Below, piece by piece: positions 35,710 to 44,829 of a stretch of 47,619 bases of DNA; within the stretch, counting starts at the first letter, position 1, and every line of letters starts with the position of its first letter. This DNA is from Balneolales bacterium (GTDB lineage Bacteria; Bacteroidota; Rhodothermia; Balneolales; Cyclonatronaceae): contig JAFIET010000020.1 in NCBI GenBank assembly GCA_020832405.1, forward strand, positions 1 through 47,619. The letters run 5' to 3'. Below the pieces are notes generated by a model. That model had not been told where the DNA came from. It did no database searches and saw only the letters and a list, made by a program, of their open reading frames with translations. The translations under genes were made by a program, and so were the position numbers.

Positions 35710-35783
35710 AAATTATCCCCAAACACCATCCGCGCAAATCCGGACAAATCCTCTAAATCCGCGTGCCATTAATGCGTGCCATT
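35710..35783. repeat. Direct repeat, right copy, beside orphan antitoxin
   Basis: Same orientation as the copy at 35267-35343. AAATTATC is at 35710-35717, the core ATCCGCGCAAATCCG at 35728-35742, and GCGTGCCATTAATGCGTGCC at 35761-35780. It ends 10 nt before the stop codon of the convergent tmk gene. Confidence 0.8.
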
Positions 35784-35792
35784 AACCAGGGC

Positions 35793-36404
35793 TCAACGGA
35801 TCATCCCCGATACCCGCTGCCAGATTTGCTGATGCAGGTCTTCGGCCTTGCGGGTCGCATCAAGCTGAATAAATCGGGCATGCGTTTTCGCCAGATACAG
35901 GAAGCCGTCGCGTACGCGCTCGTAAAACGGCTGCCCTGCAAGTTCCATGCGGTCGTGCCCGCCGGATTGCGCCATACGGCGCTGCAGGGCAACATCCACA
36001 TCGAGATCGAGGAAGAAAGTAGCATCCGGCTCAATTCCCTGAGATGCGATTTTATTGAGGTGATGAATCTCTTTAATCGGCAGGCTCCCCCGCCCAAACC
36101 CCTGATAAGCGACCGTTGAGTCGTAAAAGCGGTCGAGAATTACGATTACTTTTTGCTGCAGCAGCGGGCGCACCCGCTCGGCAACAAGCTCTGCCCGCGC
36201 AGCCGAGAAAAGCAGCAGCTCCGTAACGGGATTCATCTGAACGTCGGGGTTCAGCAGCAGGCTGCGGATCATTTCTGAGAGATCGGTACCTCCCGGCTCT
36301 CTGAGTACTTCTACGGGAAGCTTCTCCCGCATCAGCCGCTCTTTAAGCAGCATAATTTGTGTTGTTTTCCCGCAGCCATCAATACCTTCAAATGAAATCA
36401 GCAC
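35793..36404 (-). CDS. tmk: Thymidylate kinase
   Basis: 203 aa when started at GTG 36404, the usual length for the family, and the first strand then begins '(M)LISFEGIDGCGKTTQ', the P-loop. The much longer frame to 36536 would overlap the pspC-like gene and is rejected; a GAGG lies ~10 nt upstream of the GTG. Phosphorylates dTMP to dTDP. Other motifs: 'LREPGGTDLSEMIR' (the DRX-like/EPGGT substrate loop), 'ILDRFYDSTVAYQGFGRG' and 'DATFFLDLDVDVAL'. Cytoplasmic, essential. Same strand as the following housekeeping cluster. Confidence 0.93.
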   Translation of the reverse strand: MLISFEGIDGCGKTTQIMLLKERLMREKLPVEVLREPGGTDLSEMIRSLLLNPDVQMNPVTELLLFSAARAELVAERVRPLLQQKVIVILDRFYDSTVAYQGFGRGSLPIKEIHHLNKIASQGIEPDATFFLDLDVDVALQRRMAQSGGHDRMELAGQPFYERVRDGFLYLAKTHARFIQLDATRKAEDLHQQIWQRVSGMIR

Positions 36405-36501
36405 GATCAGTAATCCTCGATTATAAAAAAGTTTAATACAGACAGCCCAATGTATCGCAGCTGATCTGCCCCCTTGTTGGGTTTCAGCACTTAACTGTAC
36501 A

Positions 36502-37254
36502 TCAATCCACCGGTTCTTTCCGGAGAATAAAGCCAAGTGCGAGGTAAAGAAAAAAGGTAGTTCCGTAAAATGCTACCGACAAAGCAAAAATAATGCGGAC
36601 TAAAGTGGGATCTACATTCAAATATTCGGCAATACCTCCGCAAACACCCATTATTTTTTTATCTGTACGGCTTCGGTAAATTGTTTTTTTTCTGGTGAAG
36701 GCATAGGTGTCGTTTCTTTGTTTCTTTGCGCGGGCAGCATTTGCTACCCGTTCAGCGTAGGTGTTCCCAGAAAAGCTGTTGGCCTGAAAATCTCTGAAGT
36801 TTTCCCGCTTCTTTTTCTGTTTCTGCTCCTGCTCAAGCTCTTCAAAAGCATCTGTTTGCCTTGCGTCGGTATTACGCCCCCCTGTTTTAACTTTCAGAAG
36901 CGGCTCATCAAATTTTTCCTCACTTCTTTTGTCAAGCTTCCGCTTCAGGCCCGTCCAGCCAAGTAACACAAACAAAGCTGCGATCACGGGCAGTAAAATG
37001 TGGTTTGTGAAATTAATATCCGGTCCGGCCGGTATGCCCACCATCTGAAGCATCATCATAAAAGTAACGACGAGCATCACCCCTCCGAAAACAGAAGCCG
37101 CTCCCCGCAAGCCTTTATTCTTCTTTTTAGGCTTTTCTTTGGCAATAAACTGCCGGTACGCACGCTCGAGATCCTGATCAGAAATATTAAATTCCTGTTC
37201 AAGTTCAATCGCATCCTGCGGGTAATCTTTTTGTGATCTGCTTTTGGTTGACAT
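36502..37254 (-). CDS. PspC-domain membrane protein
   Basis: 250 aa. The N-terminal ~45 residues are charged and cytoplasmic; two hydrophobic helices follow (~49-72 and ~83-105), then a charged linker (~110-185). The C-terminal ~60 residues are a PspC domain ('IYRSRTDKKIMGVCGGIAEY', 'DPTLVRIIFALSVAF', 'LYLALGFILRK'). PspC domains act in membrane-stress responses. The domain is at the C-terminus here, while in most proteins it leads. The gap to the tmk start is 97 nt, so they could share a transcript. Confidence 0.85.
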   Translation of the reverse strand: MSTKSRSQKDYPQDAIELEQEFNISDQDLERAYRQFIAKEKPKKKNKGLRGAASVFGGVMLVVTFMMMLQMVGIPAGPDINFTNHILLPVIAALFVLLGWTGLKRKLDKRSEEKFDEPLLKVKTGGRNTDARQTDAFEELEQEQKQKKKRENFRDFQANSFSGNTYAERVANAARAKKQRNDTYAFTRKKTIYRSRTDKKIMGVCGGIAEYLNVDPTLVRIIFALSVAFYGTTFFLYLALGFILRKEPVD

Positions 37255-37437
37255 GCCGTAAAAATAGGATTTTTCAGCTTAAATAGGCTTTATTATCATA
37301 CAAAAATAACAAACGATTAAGATATGCCTTTCCGGTTTGTAAGCATACAGCCATACAGCCGGTTCATATGTGATCTGCTACGTGCCAACGGTTTTAAAGG
37401 TACAGTTGGAGATTGCCCCATCCCTTCCGCCCCGATA

Positions 37438-38028
37438 TTATACCGTTGCACTCAGAAAGCGATTTTCAGTAATCACATGATTCAGCCTTACATCGTGTGG
37501 CTCACAGGGTATTTGCTCAAAAATGCAGCACTCCATACACAAGCCTACTTTGAGTGCTGTAGTATTTTCCAGAAAGTTGTCGTAGTAGCCTTTGCCGTAG
37601 CCGAGGCGGTTGCAGTGTACATCTGCGGCGACCATAGGCACAACGATAAGCCCGAAGGTATCGGGGTTTACCGGAATTCCGTTCAGGGGTTCGCTTACGC
37701 CCCAGCGGTTGGTCGCCCACCGCGTGCCTTCATCTACCAGGAAATGGGTGAGTGTACGGCTCTCAAAAGACATCACCGGAACAGCGATTTCTTTTCCGGC
37801 ACGCAGCAGGCGGATTGCGAGGGTTTCGGTATCGATTTCATTTCGTAGCAGCATGGCTGAATACAGGTGAATTCGCGGAAAATCAGCCGTTTCAAACAGG
37901 TCCAGAAAACAATCCTGAATACGGGCGCAAGCTTCGGCCCAATCGTCGGTGCTGAGGGCCATACGGGTTTGCAGGGCACGTGCCCGAAGTGTTTTTTTCG
38001 CAGCAGTTAAATCGTTTAATGGCATCAT
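37438..38028 (-). CDS. 5-formyltetrahydrofolate cyclo-ligase
   Basis: 196 aa, matching the family length. Converts 5-formyl-THF with ATP into 5,10-methenyl-THF, feeding one-carbon metabolism. Family features: basic N-terminal 'AAKKTLRARALQTR', 'LYSAMLLRNEIDT', 'GTRWATNRWGVSEP', 'LIVVPMVAAD' and the ATP/substrate loop 'NRLGYGKGYYDNFL', followed by 'GLCMECCIFEQIP'. Starts ATGATG; the second codon (38025) may be the real start. It lies in a cluster with fmt, which uses a formyl-folate, but with mgtE between them. Confidence 0.92.
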   Translation of the reverse strand: MMPLNDLTAAKKTLRARALQTRMALSTDDWAEACARIQDCFLDLFETADFPRIHLYSAMLLRNEIDTETLAIRLLRAGKEIAVPVMSFESRTLTHFLVDEGTRWATNRWGVSEPLNGIPVNPDTFGLIVVPMVAADVHCNRLGYGKGYYDNFLENTTALKVGLCMECCIFEQIPCEPHDVRLNHVITENRFLSATV

Positions 38029-38095
38029 AAGCGTGTGTTAACCGGAAAAATATACCATAAAATCGAGCTAAGGCACCCTCTTTTCTCCGACAGGT

Positions 38096-39442
38096 TCAAA
38101 GATTAAAATACCAGGTTGCAATGCTGAAATACATCAGCACTCCGGCAATATCTGCCAGCGAGGTGATGAGGGGTGCTGAAGCCGTTGCCGGGTCAAAATT
38201 AAATTTCTGAAGCAGGAAGGGCATCGACATTCCCAATAAACTTCCAACTGTAACGCAGCATACCATTGTGAGGGCAACAACAAAAGCAACTTCGGGACCT
38301 GAGCGGAAAAAGCCTACGAGAGAAACAGCGACCCCCATAATAACGCCTATGGTAATGGCCACAAATATCTCCTTGCTAAACAGGCGGAACCAGTCTCTTA
38401 TTTTCACATCGCCGGTAGCAAGGGCACGTACCATCAGGGTTGAGGCCTGCGAGCCGGCATTCCCGCCGCTATCGATCAGCAGGGGAAGGAAAAACACCAG
38501 CGCTACGACGGCTTCGATAGTGTCTTCAAAATAAGCGATGCCTGCACCCGAAAAGATGTTCATAAACACAAGTACCAGCAGCCAGGGCATACGCTTCAGG
38601 ATCAGGGTTTTAACAGGTGCATCGCTGAGGCTGATGTTCATAAGGCCTACGGATCCCATTTTGTGAAAATCCTCCGTAGCCTCTTCCTTGCGAACGTCCA
38701 TGACGTCATCGAAGGTAACGATACCGACCATTTTGTTATGGTCGTCAATTACCGGCATGGCGATAAGGTCGTACTCACTCAGGCGGTTGGCCACAACTTC
38801 CTGATCCTCATCTTCCCGGGCAAATACCACATCGGTATTCATAATATCGGCCATTTTGGTGCCACCTGAGTAGAGCAGCAGCTCTCGGAGGGTTACGATA
38901 CCGGTAAGCCGGTTATAGGCATCTACCACATAGGCGTTATAAATGGTTTCGCGGTCTTTGGCAACCCGCCGGATACTCACAAGGGCTTCTTCGACCGTCA
39001 TGGTTTCGCGCAGGGTTACGAACTCGCTTGTCATCACTGCACCGGCGGTTTCTTCCTCGTACAGGCTCAGGCGCATAATGTCTTCGCGGTCGGCTTCTTC
39101 GATTTTCATTAAAAGCTTTTCGCGCCTCTCTTCCGGAATCTGCTTGATAAGGTCAACACGGTCATCGTGCGGCATGAGCTCGATAATATCTGCGAGCATT
39201 TCATCCATATACAGTTCGGCAAGCTCTCCGGCTTTTTCCTTACGGAAATGACTGAGCACAATGGCCTGATTTTCAGGAAGGAAACGGTCAAGAATGGCTT
39301 TGGCATCTTCCGGTTCAAGCTCCGAGAGGCGCAGCCCTAAAACAGCCGGATGCAGCATTTCGCAGATGCGGTGCAGTTCTTCCTCATTATCAATGCCTTC
39401 ACGCAACATCACATCAAGGCGTTCGAGATAAATATTTTTCAT
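38096..39442 (-). CDS. mgtE: Magnesium transporter MgtE
   Basis: 448 aa, the typical size. Inner-membrane Mg2+ channel. The N-terminal superhelical domain is at ~1-125 ('MLHPAVLGLRLSELEPEDAK'), the paired CBS domains at ~130-255 ('FVTLRETMTVEEALVSIRRV', 'DLIAMPVIDDHNKMVGIVTF') sense cytoplasmic Mg2+, and five transmembrane helices occupy ~280-448 with 'LLIDSGGNAGSQASTL' as the pore signature. The 5' leader contains an inverted repeat, CGTTCGG/CCGAACG, close to the start codon (see findings). Confidence 0.95.
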   Translation of the reverse strand: MKNIYLERLDVMLREGIDNEEELHRICEMLHPAVLGLRLSELEPEDAKAILDRFLPENQAIVLSHFRKEKAGELAELYMDEMLADIIELMPHDDRVDLIKQIPEERREKLLMKIEEADREDIMRLSLYEEETAGAVMTSEFVTLRETMTVEEALVSIRRVAKDRETIYNAYVVDAYNRLTGIVTLRELLLYSGGTKMADIMNTDVVFAREDEDQEVVANRLSEYDLIAMPVIDDHNKMVGIVTFDDVMDVRKEEATEDFHKMGSVGLMNISLSDAPVKTLILKRMPWLLVLVFMNIFSGAGIAYFEDTIEAVVALVFFLPLLIDSGGNAGSQASTLMVRALATGDVKIRDWFRLFSKEIFVAITIGVIMGVAVSLVGFFRSGPEVAFVVALTMVCCVTVGSLLGMSMPFLLQKFNFDPATASAPLITSLADIAGVLMYFSIATWYFNL

Positions 39443-39446
39443 AGCA

Positions 39447-39487
39447 CGTTCGGATTTAATTTTATTCGGAGGAGAGCCGGCCGAACG
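39447..39487 (-). promoter_or_regulatory. Inverted repeat in the mgtE leader
   Basis: CGTTCGG (39447-39453) and CCGAACG (39481-39487), a 7-bp stem with a 27-nt loop, lie 4 nt upstream of the mgtE ATG. It could hide the start region in RNA or bind a protein; it does not match an M-box Mg2+ riboswitch by eye. Confidence 0.3.
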
Positions 39488-39709
39488 GGAAGCTCAACAC
39501 CCTGTAATCGGGCTGAAGCCTGTCCGGCAGGCCGTTCATCAGGGCCTGACCGTTAACATAAGTCGTTTTAAGCAGTAGCTGCCGTTGCTGTCTTTATATT
39601 AATGAAAATTTAATATCGCATCAGGCAGGGGTACCGACCCGGCAGCGGTTTATAATACAGCTTTATAAACTATGTTTTAGCTACCCTAACTTCAAGGGTG
39701 AAATCAATC

Positions 39710-40669
39710 TTATAGCCCCTTTAAACGAAGGCTTCCGTTCCAGCCCCGGAAAAAATCGAGAGCCGGCATTTGCTTTTTACCTTCAAACCGAACCTCTCCC
39801 AAACATACAGCGTCTTCGCCACAGCGTACCAGAACCCTTCCTGCCGATCCATCCTGCATAATACTGCCGGGCACCAAAGTCTGCAAAGGGTGTTCAGCCT
39901 CAAGGGTGACGGGCTGAGAGCTGAGTACCTTCAATCTTTTACCATCGAGCAGGGAGTAAGCTGTGGGGTACGGACTCAGCCCGCGTATTTGGTTATGAAC
40001 CTGCACAGCCGTCCGGGAGAAATCGAGCAGGCAGTGTTCATCGTAAAGTTTAGGGGCAGGCGTTGCGGCGCTGTTGTTTTGCCGGGTGAAGGTTGCCGTG
40101 CCCTGTGCCAGCTGTTGTACTGCTTCAAGCAGGGCGCCGCTTCCAAGTTCCATGAGGCGGGCGTACACATCGCCGGTGGTTTCATTCGGCCCGACTGCTG
40201 TACGAACCTGTGTGATGATGCCTCCGGTATCAATTCCGGAATCGAGGCGGAAAACGGTACAGCCGGTTTCTGTTTCGCCCTGCATCACCGCATGATGGAT
40301 GGGTGCCGCGCCCCGGTATTTAGGCAACAGAGAAGCGTGCACGTTCACTGAGCCAAGCTTTGGGACAGCCAGCAGGCTGTCGGGCAAAATTTTAAAGGCA
40401 ACAACCACAAACAAATCCGGTGCAAGGGCTTTGAGCTGCTGCTCCAGCTCCGTATTGCCACGGAGGCGGTCGGCATGCAACACCGGCAGCCCAAGTTCCA
40501 GGGCTTTTAACTTAACAGGTGTAGGCGATAGTGCACCGCCGCGGCCCCGTTTTTTGTCAGAGCCTGAAACAACGGAAACAATACGGTGCGGGCTCTGCTG
40601 TGCGAGCCTGGTAAGGGAAGGCACGGCGAAGTCCGGCGAGCCCATAAAAACGATGCGCAGGGTTTTCAT
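39710..40669 (-). CDS. fmt: Methionyl-tRNA formyltransferase
   Basis: 319 aa. Formylates initiator Met-tRNA using 10-formyl-THF. Formyltransferase catalytic residues are visible: Asn109 and His111 in 'VNVHASLLPKYRGAAPI' and Asp147 in 'SGIDTGG'. The N-terminus begins 'RIVFMGSPDFAVPSL' and includes the loop 'KKRGRGGALSPTPVK'; the C-terminal domain has 'VHNQIRGLSPYPTAYSLL'. Peptide deformylase follows upstream on the same strand (86-nt gap), making the usual def-fmt pair for N-formyl-Met initiation. Confidence 0.95.
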   Translation of the reverse strand: MKTLRIVFMGSPDFAVPSLTRLAQQSPHRIVSVVSGSDKKRGRGGALSPTPVKLKALELGLPVLHADRLRGNTELEQQLKALAPDLFVVVAFKILPDSLLAVPKLGSVNVHASLLPKYRGAAPIHHAVMQGETETGCTVFRLDSGIDTGGIITQVRTAVGPNETTGDVYARLMELGSGALLEAVQQLAQGTATFTRQNNSAATPAPKLYDEHCLLDFSRTAVQVHNQIRGLSPYPTAYSLLDGKRLKVLSSQPVTLEAEHPLQTLVPGSIMQDGSAGRVLVRCGEDAVCLGEVRFEGKKQMPALDFFRGWNGSLRLKGL

Positions 40670-40754
40670 TCAAAAGCTGGTTTTGTGGGCATCATCCTTG
40701 CGAGAAAGACACAGGAAATAGCGTGGAAAGCAGAAAAGCGAAACTGCGGCAGGC

Positions 40755-41336
40755 TTATGCCTGCTTTGCAGCGGTTTCTGTTTTTGGCCTGATGGGGTAG
40801 CCGGCATCAACTTCGCCGGTTTCGACCAGGGTAAGGCGGCTACGGAGAAGGCGGCGGCGGAAACTGCCGAGATAATCGATAAACAACACGCCCTCGATAT
40901 GATCATATTCGTGCTGAATAACGCGGCTCACCCATCCTGAAAAAGTCTGCTCCTGTGGTTTAAAATCGCGGTCGAGCCATTTCACCTGAATGGTTTCAGG
41001 GCGTGATACTGATTCACGGACCCCGGGTATGCTCAGGCAGCCTTCATCGGTTGCTGTTTTGAAATCACCAACCGGGGTAAATTCAGGATTAATAAAAACC
41101 ATAGGCCCGAAATTTTCTTCCCCTTCTTCATCTTGGGTAAAGGGGTCGGCATCTATCACAAACAAGCGGACAGATTCGCCGATTTGCGGAGCGGCAAGGC
41201 CTACGCCCTGACCGTTGTACATGGTTTCAAACATGTTGTCGATCAGTTGCTGCAGCTCAGGGGTATTTTCCGTTAAAGCTGCGGCTTTTTGCCGAAGAAC
41301 CGGGTCGTTATAGGTTACGATGGGTAAAATACTCAT
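40755..41336 (-). CDS. def: Peptide deformylase
   Basis: 193 aa. Removes the formyl group from nascent proteins. The three motifs are intact: I 'GVGLAAPQIG', II 'EGCLSIPG' with Cys100, and III 'QHEYDHIEG' with His142, Glu143 and His146 binding the metal. Spacing and order match the type I enzyme. Followed by fmt and preceded by ruvX with only 7 nt between the ruvX stop and the def start, so these form one operon. Confidence 0.95.
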   Translation of the reverse strand: MSILPIVTYNDPVLRQKAAALTENTPELQQLIDNMFETMYNGQGVGLAAPQIGESVRLFVIDADPFTQDEEGEENFGPMVFINPEFTPVGDFKTATDEGCLSIPGVRESVSRPETIQVKWLDRDFKPQEQTFSGWVSRVIQHEYDHIEGVLFIDYLGSFRRRLLRSRLTLVETGEVDAGYPIRPKTETAAKQA

Positions 41337-41343
41337 GAAATGC

Positions 41344-41775
41344 TTATCGGGTGTTTGGTTGCTGGTCTAAGAATTCTTGTAAGATAATACAGGCGGCGGT
41401 TGCATCTACAATCCCTTTTTGCTGCCGTTTCTTTTTTTTCATGCCCGAATCGATCATCTGCTGCTTGGCCATAACCGAGGTAAAACGCTCATCAACCAGG
41501 GTAACCGGAATTCCGGGAAAACGCGATTTCAGCCGTTTCACAAACTGTTCAACCATTTGGGTGGATGAGCCAAGCTGGCCGTTTTGCCCTACGGGCCAGC
41601 CTACAACAAAATGCCCCAAAGGGTTGCGGGCTGCAATTTCGTTTACTTTTTCAAACAAATCACGTTCCCCAAACGCACCAATCGGACTCGCGATGATGTG
41701 CATCGGGTCCGATTGTGCAAGTCCGGTTCTTTTTTGGCCTACGTCGAAGGCCAGAATACGGCTGTAATTTACCAC
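41344..41775 (-). CDS. ruvX: Putative pre-16S rRNA nuclease / RuvX (YqgF family)
   Basis: 143 aa, family-typical. RNase-H-like fold with the first-strand Asp in 'ILAFDVGQKRTGLAQSD', then 'FVVGWPVGQNGQLGSST', 'VTLVDERFTSVMAKQQM' and the final 'KGIVDATAACIILQEFL' containing the catalytic Asp. Thought to mature the 5' end of 16S rRNA; older annotations call it a Holliday-junction resolvase. The first gene of the ruvX-def-fmt run on the minus strand. Confidence 0.9.
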   Translation of the reverse strand: MVNYSRILAFDVGQKRTGLAQSDPMHIIASPIGAFGERDLFEKVNEIAARNPLGHFVVGWPVGQNGQLGSSTQMVEQFVKRLKSRFPGIPVTLVDERFTSVMAKQQMIDSGMKKKKRQQKGIVDATAACIILQEFLDQQPNTR

Positions 41776-41814
41776 AGGTTAAGCCAGCTAAGCGGTTCAG
41801 AAATCAGATTCCGC

Positions 41815-42132
41815 TTATTGCTGATCAACCGACTCAAGCGGCTGCCGGAGAAATTCTTTCAAAAGCTTGCTTGGCTTGAAATGGGTTTTACGGTGTTCCG
41901 GCACAAAAATAACTTCGTTGGTTTTCGGATTTCTTGCTTTTGGTTTGGCTTTGGTAAGTTTCACCTCAAAAACGCCAAAATCACGGATTTCAATTCTGCA
42001 GGTTGGGTTAGCTTCCATCATAGTTTCACGCAGTGCTACAATAACATCATCAACCCAGGGTTCAACCTGCACCATTGGAAGGTTTTTGGTCTCAGATATA
42101 CGACGAACAATGTCCCGTTTTGTATAAGTCAT
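41815..42132 (-). CDS. HU/IHF-family DNA-binding protein
   Basis: 105 aa from the ATG at 42132 ('MTYTKRDIVRRISETKNLP'); the open frame continues to 42168 but its extra 12 residues are unlike the family. DNA-bending histone-like protein. It has the helical dimer part, the 'IRDFGVFEVKLTKAKPKARN' beta-arm stretch and 'VPEHRKTHFKPSKLLKEF'. The C-terminus is a little longer than in E. coli HU ('LRQPLESVDQQ'). It is 39 nt upstream of ruvX on the same strand. Confidence 0.9.
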   Translation of the reverse strand: MTYTKRDIVRRISETKNLPMVQVEPWVDDVIVALRETMMEANPTCRIEIRDFGVFEVKLTKAKPKARNPKTNEVIFVPEHRKTHFKPSKLLKEFLRQPLESVDQQ

Positions 42133-42438
42133 GGCAATTCCCTTTTGTATCAATATTTTTGGATGCAACTGTAAGTGATTAATAACTTTGCCTTAATATA
42201 AGGCGAAATCCTCTCTGTTAGTTGTTAAATTTCAATAAGAGTACAAACAAACAGTTGATTTTATTATATATAGGTGGCCAAAAAAATATTCTTCAATCGT
42301 TTGATTAACTCTGTAAGCTCTAACAATTTAAGTATTTAAATACTATTGTATGAAATAGGGATGCACTTGGTCGGAGGCAAATTTAAGCACGGGTTAAAAC
42401 CTATGTTTTTCTACCTGATTTTAGTGTTAGAAAAAGGA

Positions 42439-44679
42439 TTATTCAAGTCGGTATGCGCTCTTCACACCCGAAACCTTTCTGATATTTGCAATTACGCTTC
42501 TCAGATGATCAAGATCCTCTACGTGCACTACAATGGTGCCTTCAAAGGTACCGTCATCACTTTCCACATGAATTCCCTTCATGTTGGTTTTGAGCTTATT
42601 GGAAAGCAGGTCTGAAAGATCGTTTACCAAACCCTGACGGTCTTCACCAATGACCTTTATCCCCCCAATAAATTTACCGCCGGTATTTTTGGTCCACTGT
42701 ACTTCCTGAACTGCATTTTCGGATGTCTTCATCAAATGCATCAAATTACGGCAGTTTGAGCGGTGAATTTTCAGCAGGCCCTCCTTGCTCACATAGCCCA
42801 TCACATCATCGCCGGGTATGGGTTTACAGCATCCGGCGAAGGAGTATTTAATATTACCCAGGTTCCCGTCAAGGGTAAGGGTATGCGCATTTGCGGTCTG
42901 CATGTCTTCTATCACTTCACTGGAGTCCAGCTTACGGGCCTGATGCAGGTTCACTTCCTGATCATCAGCTTCAAAACGTCCCTTGCTCAGAAACGAACGC
43001 ACCGCTTTAACCAGTCGGTTGATTTCGTACGACTCATTCCCGATGGCAAAAAACATTGCCTGAATAGACGAGAAACCGAGCTTACGGGCAATACGCGCCA
43101 GATCCTGATCAGAAAGCTCGAACTTGTTGCGGTCTGCTTTCTTCTCCCAGGCTTCCCGCCCAAGATCCGATATTTTCCGCTGTTCGTGTTTCAGAAACTG
43201 CCGCAGCCGTGCCCGTGCTTTGTGCGTAACCACATAATCGATCCAGTCAGGGTTCATGTTCGGCACCTTGCCGGTAACAATCTCAACCTGATCGCCGCTG
43301 CTGAGTTTGTGCCTGAGCGGCACCAGCCTTCCGTTCACTTTCGCAGATATTGCCCGCTCACCAATCTGACTATGAATATCAAAGGCAAAATCTATCGGCG
43401 TTGCCCCCTGCGGCAGTGTTCTCAGTTCGCCGTTAGGTGTGAACACATAAATTTCGCGTGAGTACAGGTTCAGCTGAAAATCTTTTACGAACTCCTGAGC
43501 CGACTCCGCACCGGGGTTTTCAAGCACTTCCCGAACCCAGTTCACGAATTTATCCAGGCCTTCACCGCCTTCGCTTCCCTGTTTGTATTTCCAGTGTGCA
43601 GCCAGGCCCTGCTCTGCAATTTCATCCATCTGCCGGGTACGGATCTGAACCTCAACCTTGCGGCCACGCTTCGTAATTACCGTTGTATGAAGCGACTGAT
43701 AGCCATTTGCTTTAGGTACAGAAATAAAATCCCTGAAGCGCTCAGGTATAGGCGTGTATTCATCCGTAATGAAGGAATAAACCCGCCAGCAGTCTTCTTT
43801 TGCGTGCGGCCGGTCTAATATGATGCGGATCGCAAACAGATCATAAATTTCTTCGAATGGCTTTTGCTGCCGCACCATTTTTTTATGAATCGAAAAAATA
43901 TGCTTGGGTCTGCCCTTTATTTCAAAGTTAAAACCTGAGCGCTCCAGCTGTTCCCGAATCGGCTCCATGAACTCCCGAATGAAACTTTCCCGCATATCCT
44001 TTTTCTCTTTCAGGCGGCGGGCAATATACTTGTAGGCCTGCTCGTCAGAGGCTTTAAGACACAAATCCTCAAGCTCACTTTTTATGTTGTAGAGGCCAAA
44101 ACGGTGAGCGAATGGCGCGTAGAGCTCGCTCGTTTCATTTGCGATCCGCAGCTGCTTGGGCTTGGGCAGGTGATGCAGGGTGCGCATGTTGTGCAGGCGG
44201 TCGGCAAACTTGATCAGAACTACCCGCAGGTCGTCGGCCATATACACCAGCAGTTTCATGAAGGTCTCAGCCTGCTTGGCCCCTTTGCTTTGGAAAAAAC
44301 CCGAAATCTTGGTCAGCCCGTCAATCAGTTTCACCACGACTTCCCCAAAATGCTTTTGGATATCTTCGAGGGTCACAGATGTGTCTTCAACGGTGTCGTG
44401 AAGCAGGGCTGCTGCTACGGAAACATCATCAAGGCCAATCTCCTCCACTATAATAGCTGCTACCGCAAGGGGATGCAGGTAGTAGGGCTCACCGGAAGCC
44501 CGCACACCTTCCTTGTGCGATTGATAGGTGAGCTTAAATGCTTTGGAAATCAGCTGTTTATCATAAGATTTCAGATGTTTTTCGCACAATCGCAACAACT
44601 GATTCAGGTCGTTTTGCTGGACTTCCGGGAGGTTGTACGCTTCAAGATCCCAATTGATTTCTGGGTTGGACTCAGCCAT
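42439..44679 (-). CDS. Bifunctional (p)ppGpp synthetase/hydrolase, RelA/SpoT family
   Basis: 746 aa. Domain order: HD hydrolase (~40-200) with His69 and the 'LLHDTVEDT' HD pair (His94, Asp95) intact; synthetase (~240-360) with 'RPKHIFSIHKKM', 'YDLFAIRIIL' and 'ANGYQSLHTTV'; TGS (~410-470) with 'VFTPNGELRTLPQGATPIDF'; zinc-finger-like region with 'CCKPIPGDDVMGYVSKEG'; and ACT (~665-746). Presence of both active sites suggests the single bifunctional Rel enzyme controlling the stringent response. This is relevant to the arginine starvation circuit proposed upstream of argF, but any link is only conceptual. Confidence 0.93.
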   Translation of the reverse strand: MAESNPEINWDLEAYNLPEVQQNDLNQLLRLCEKHLKSYDKQLISKAFKLTYQSHKEGVRASGEPYYLHPLAVAAIIVEEIGLDDVSVAAALLHDTVEDTSVTLEDIQKHFGEVVVKLIDGLTKISGFFQSKGAKQAETFMKLLVYMADDLRVVLIKFADRLHNMRTLHHLPKPKQLRIANETSELYAPFAHRFGLYNIKSELEDLCLKASDEQAYKYIARRLKEKKDMRESFIREFMEPIREQLERSGFNFEIKGRPKHIFSIHKKMVRQQKPFEEIYDLFAIRIILDRPHAKEDCWRVYSFITDEYTPIPERFRDFISVPKANGYQSLHTTVITKRGRKVEVQIRTRQMDEIAEQGLAAHWKYKQGSEGGEGLDKFVNWVREVLENPGAESAQEFVKDFQLNLYSREIYVFTPNGELRTLPQGATPIDFAFDIHSQIGERAISAKVNGRLVPLRHKLSSGDQVEIVTGKVPNMNPDWIDYVVTHKARARLRQFLKHEQRKISDLGREAWEKKADRNKFELSDQDLARIARKLGFSSIQAMFFAIGNESYEINRLVKAVRSFLSKGRFEADDQEVNLHQARKLDSSEVIEDMQTANAHTLTLDGNLGNIKYSFAGCCKPIPGDDVMGYVSKEGLLKIHRSNCRNLMHLMKTSENAVQEVQWTKNTGGKFIGGIKVIGEDRQGLVNDLSDLLSNKLKTNMKGIHVESDDGTFEGTIVVHVEDLDHLRSVIANIRKVSGVKSAYRLE

Positions 44680-44829
44680 GGATGCAAGACTTTCGGGTGA
44701 TGGTATTTTAGGTAAAATATTTATTCAGTCCCTGTGATACAATCTGAATATGATTAATCAGTTGATTAAATCAATGCAGGTTGACATAAGCTGCTGAAGC
44801 GGCGCATTCAGGGAATTGCCTGACCGGAT

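Noticed and set aside
36405-36536. N-terminal extension of tmk
   Set aside because: It would overlap the pspC-like gene and put 44 residues before the P-loop strand, while the GTG at 36404 gives the normal length.
39443-39709. Magnesium riboswitch (M-box) upstream of mgtE
   Set aside because: None of the conserved M-box segments could be recognised; only a short inverted repeat is present.
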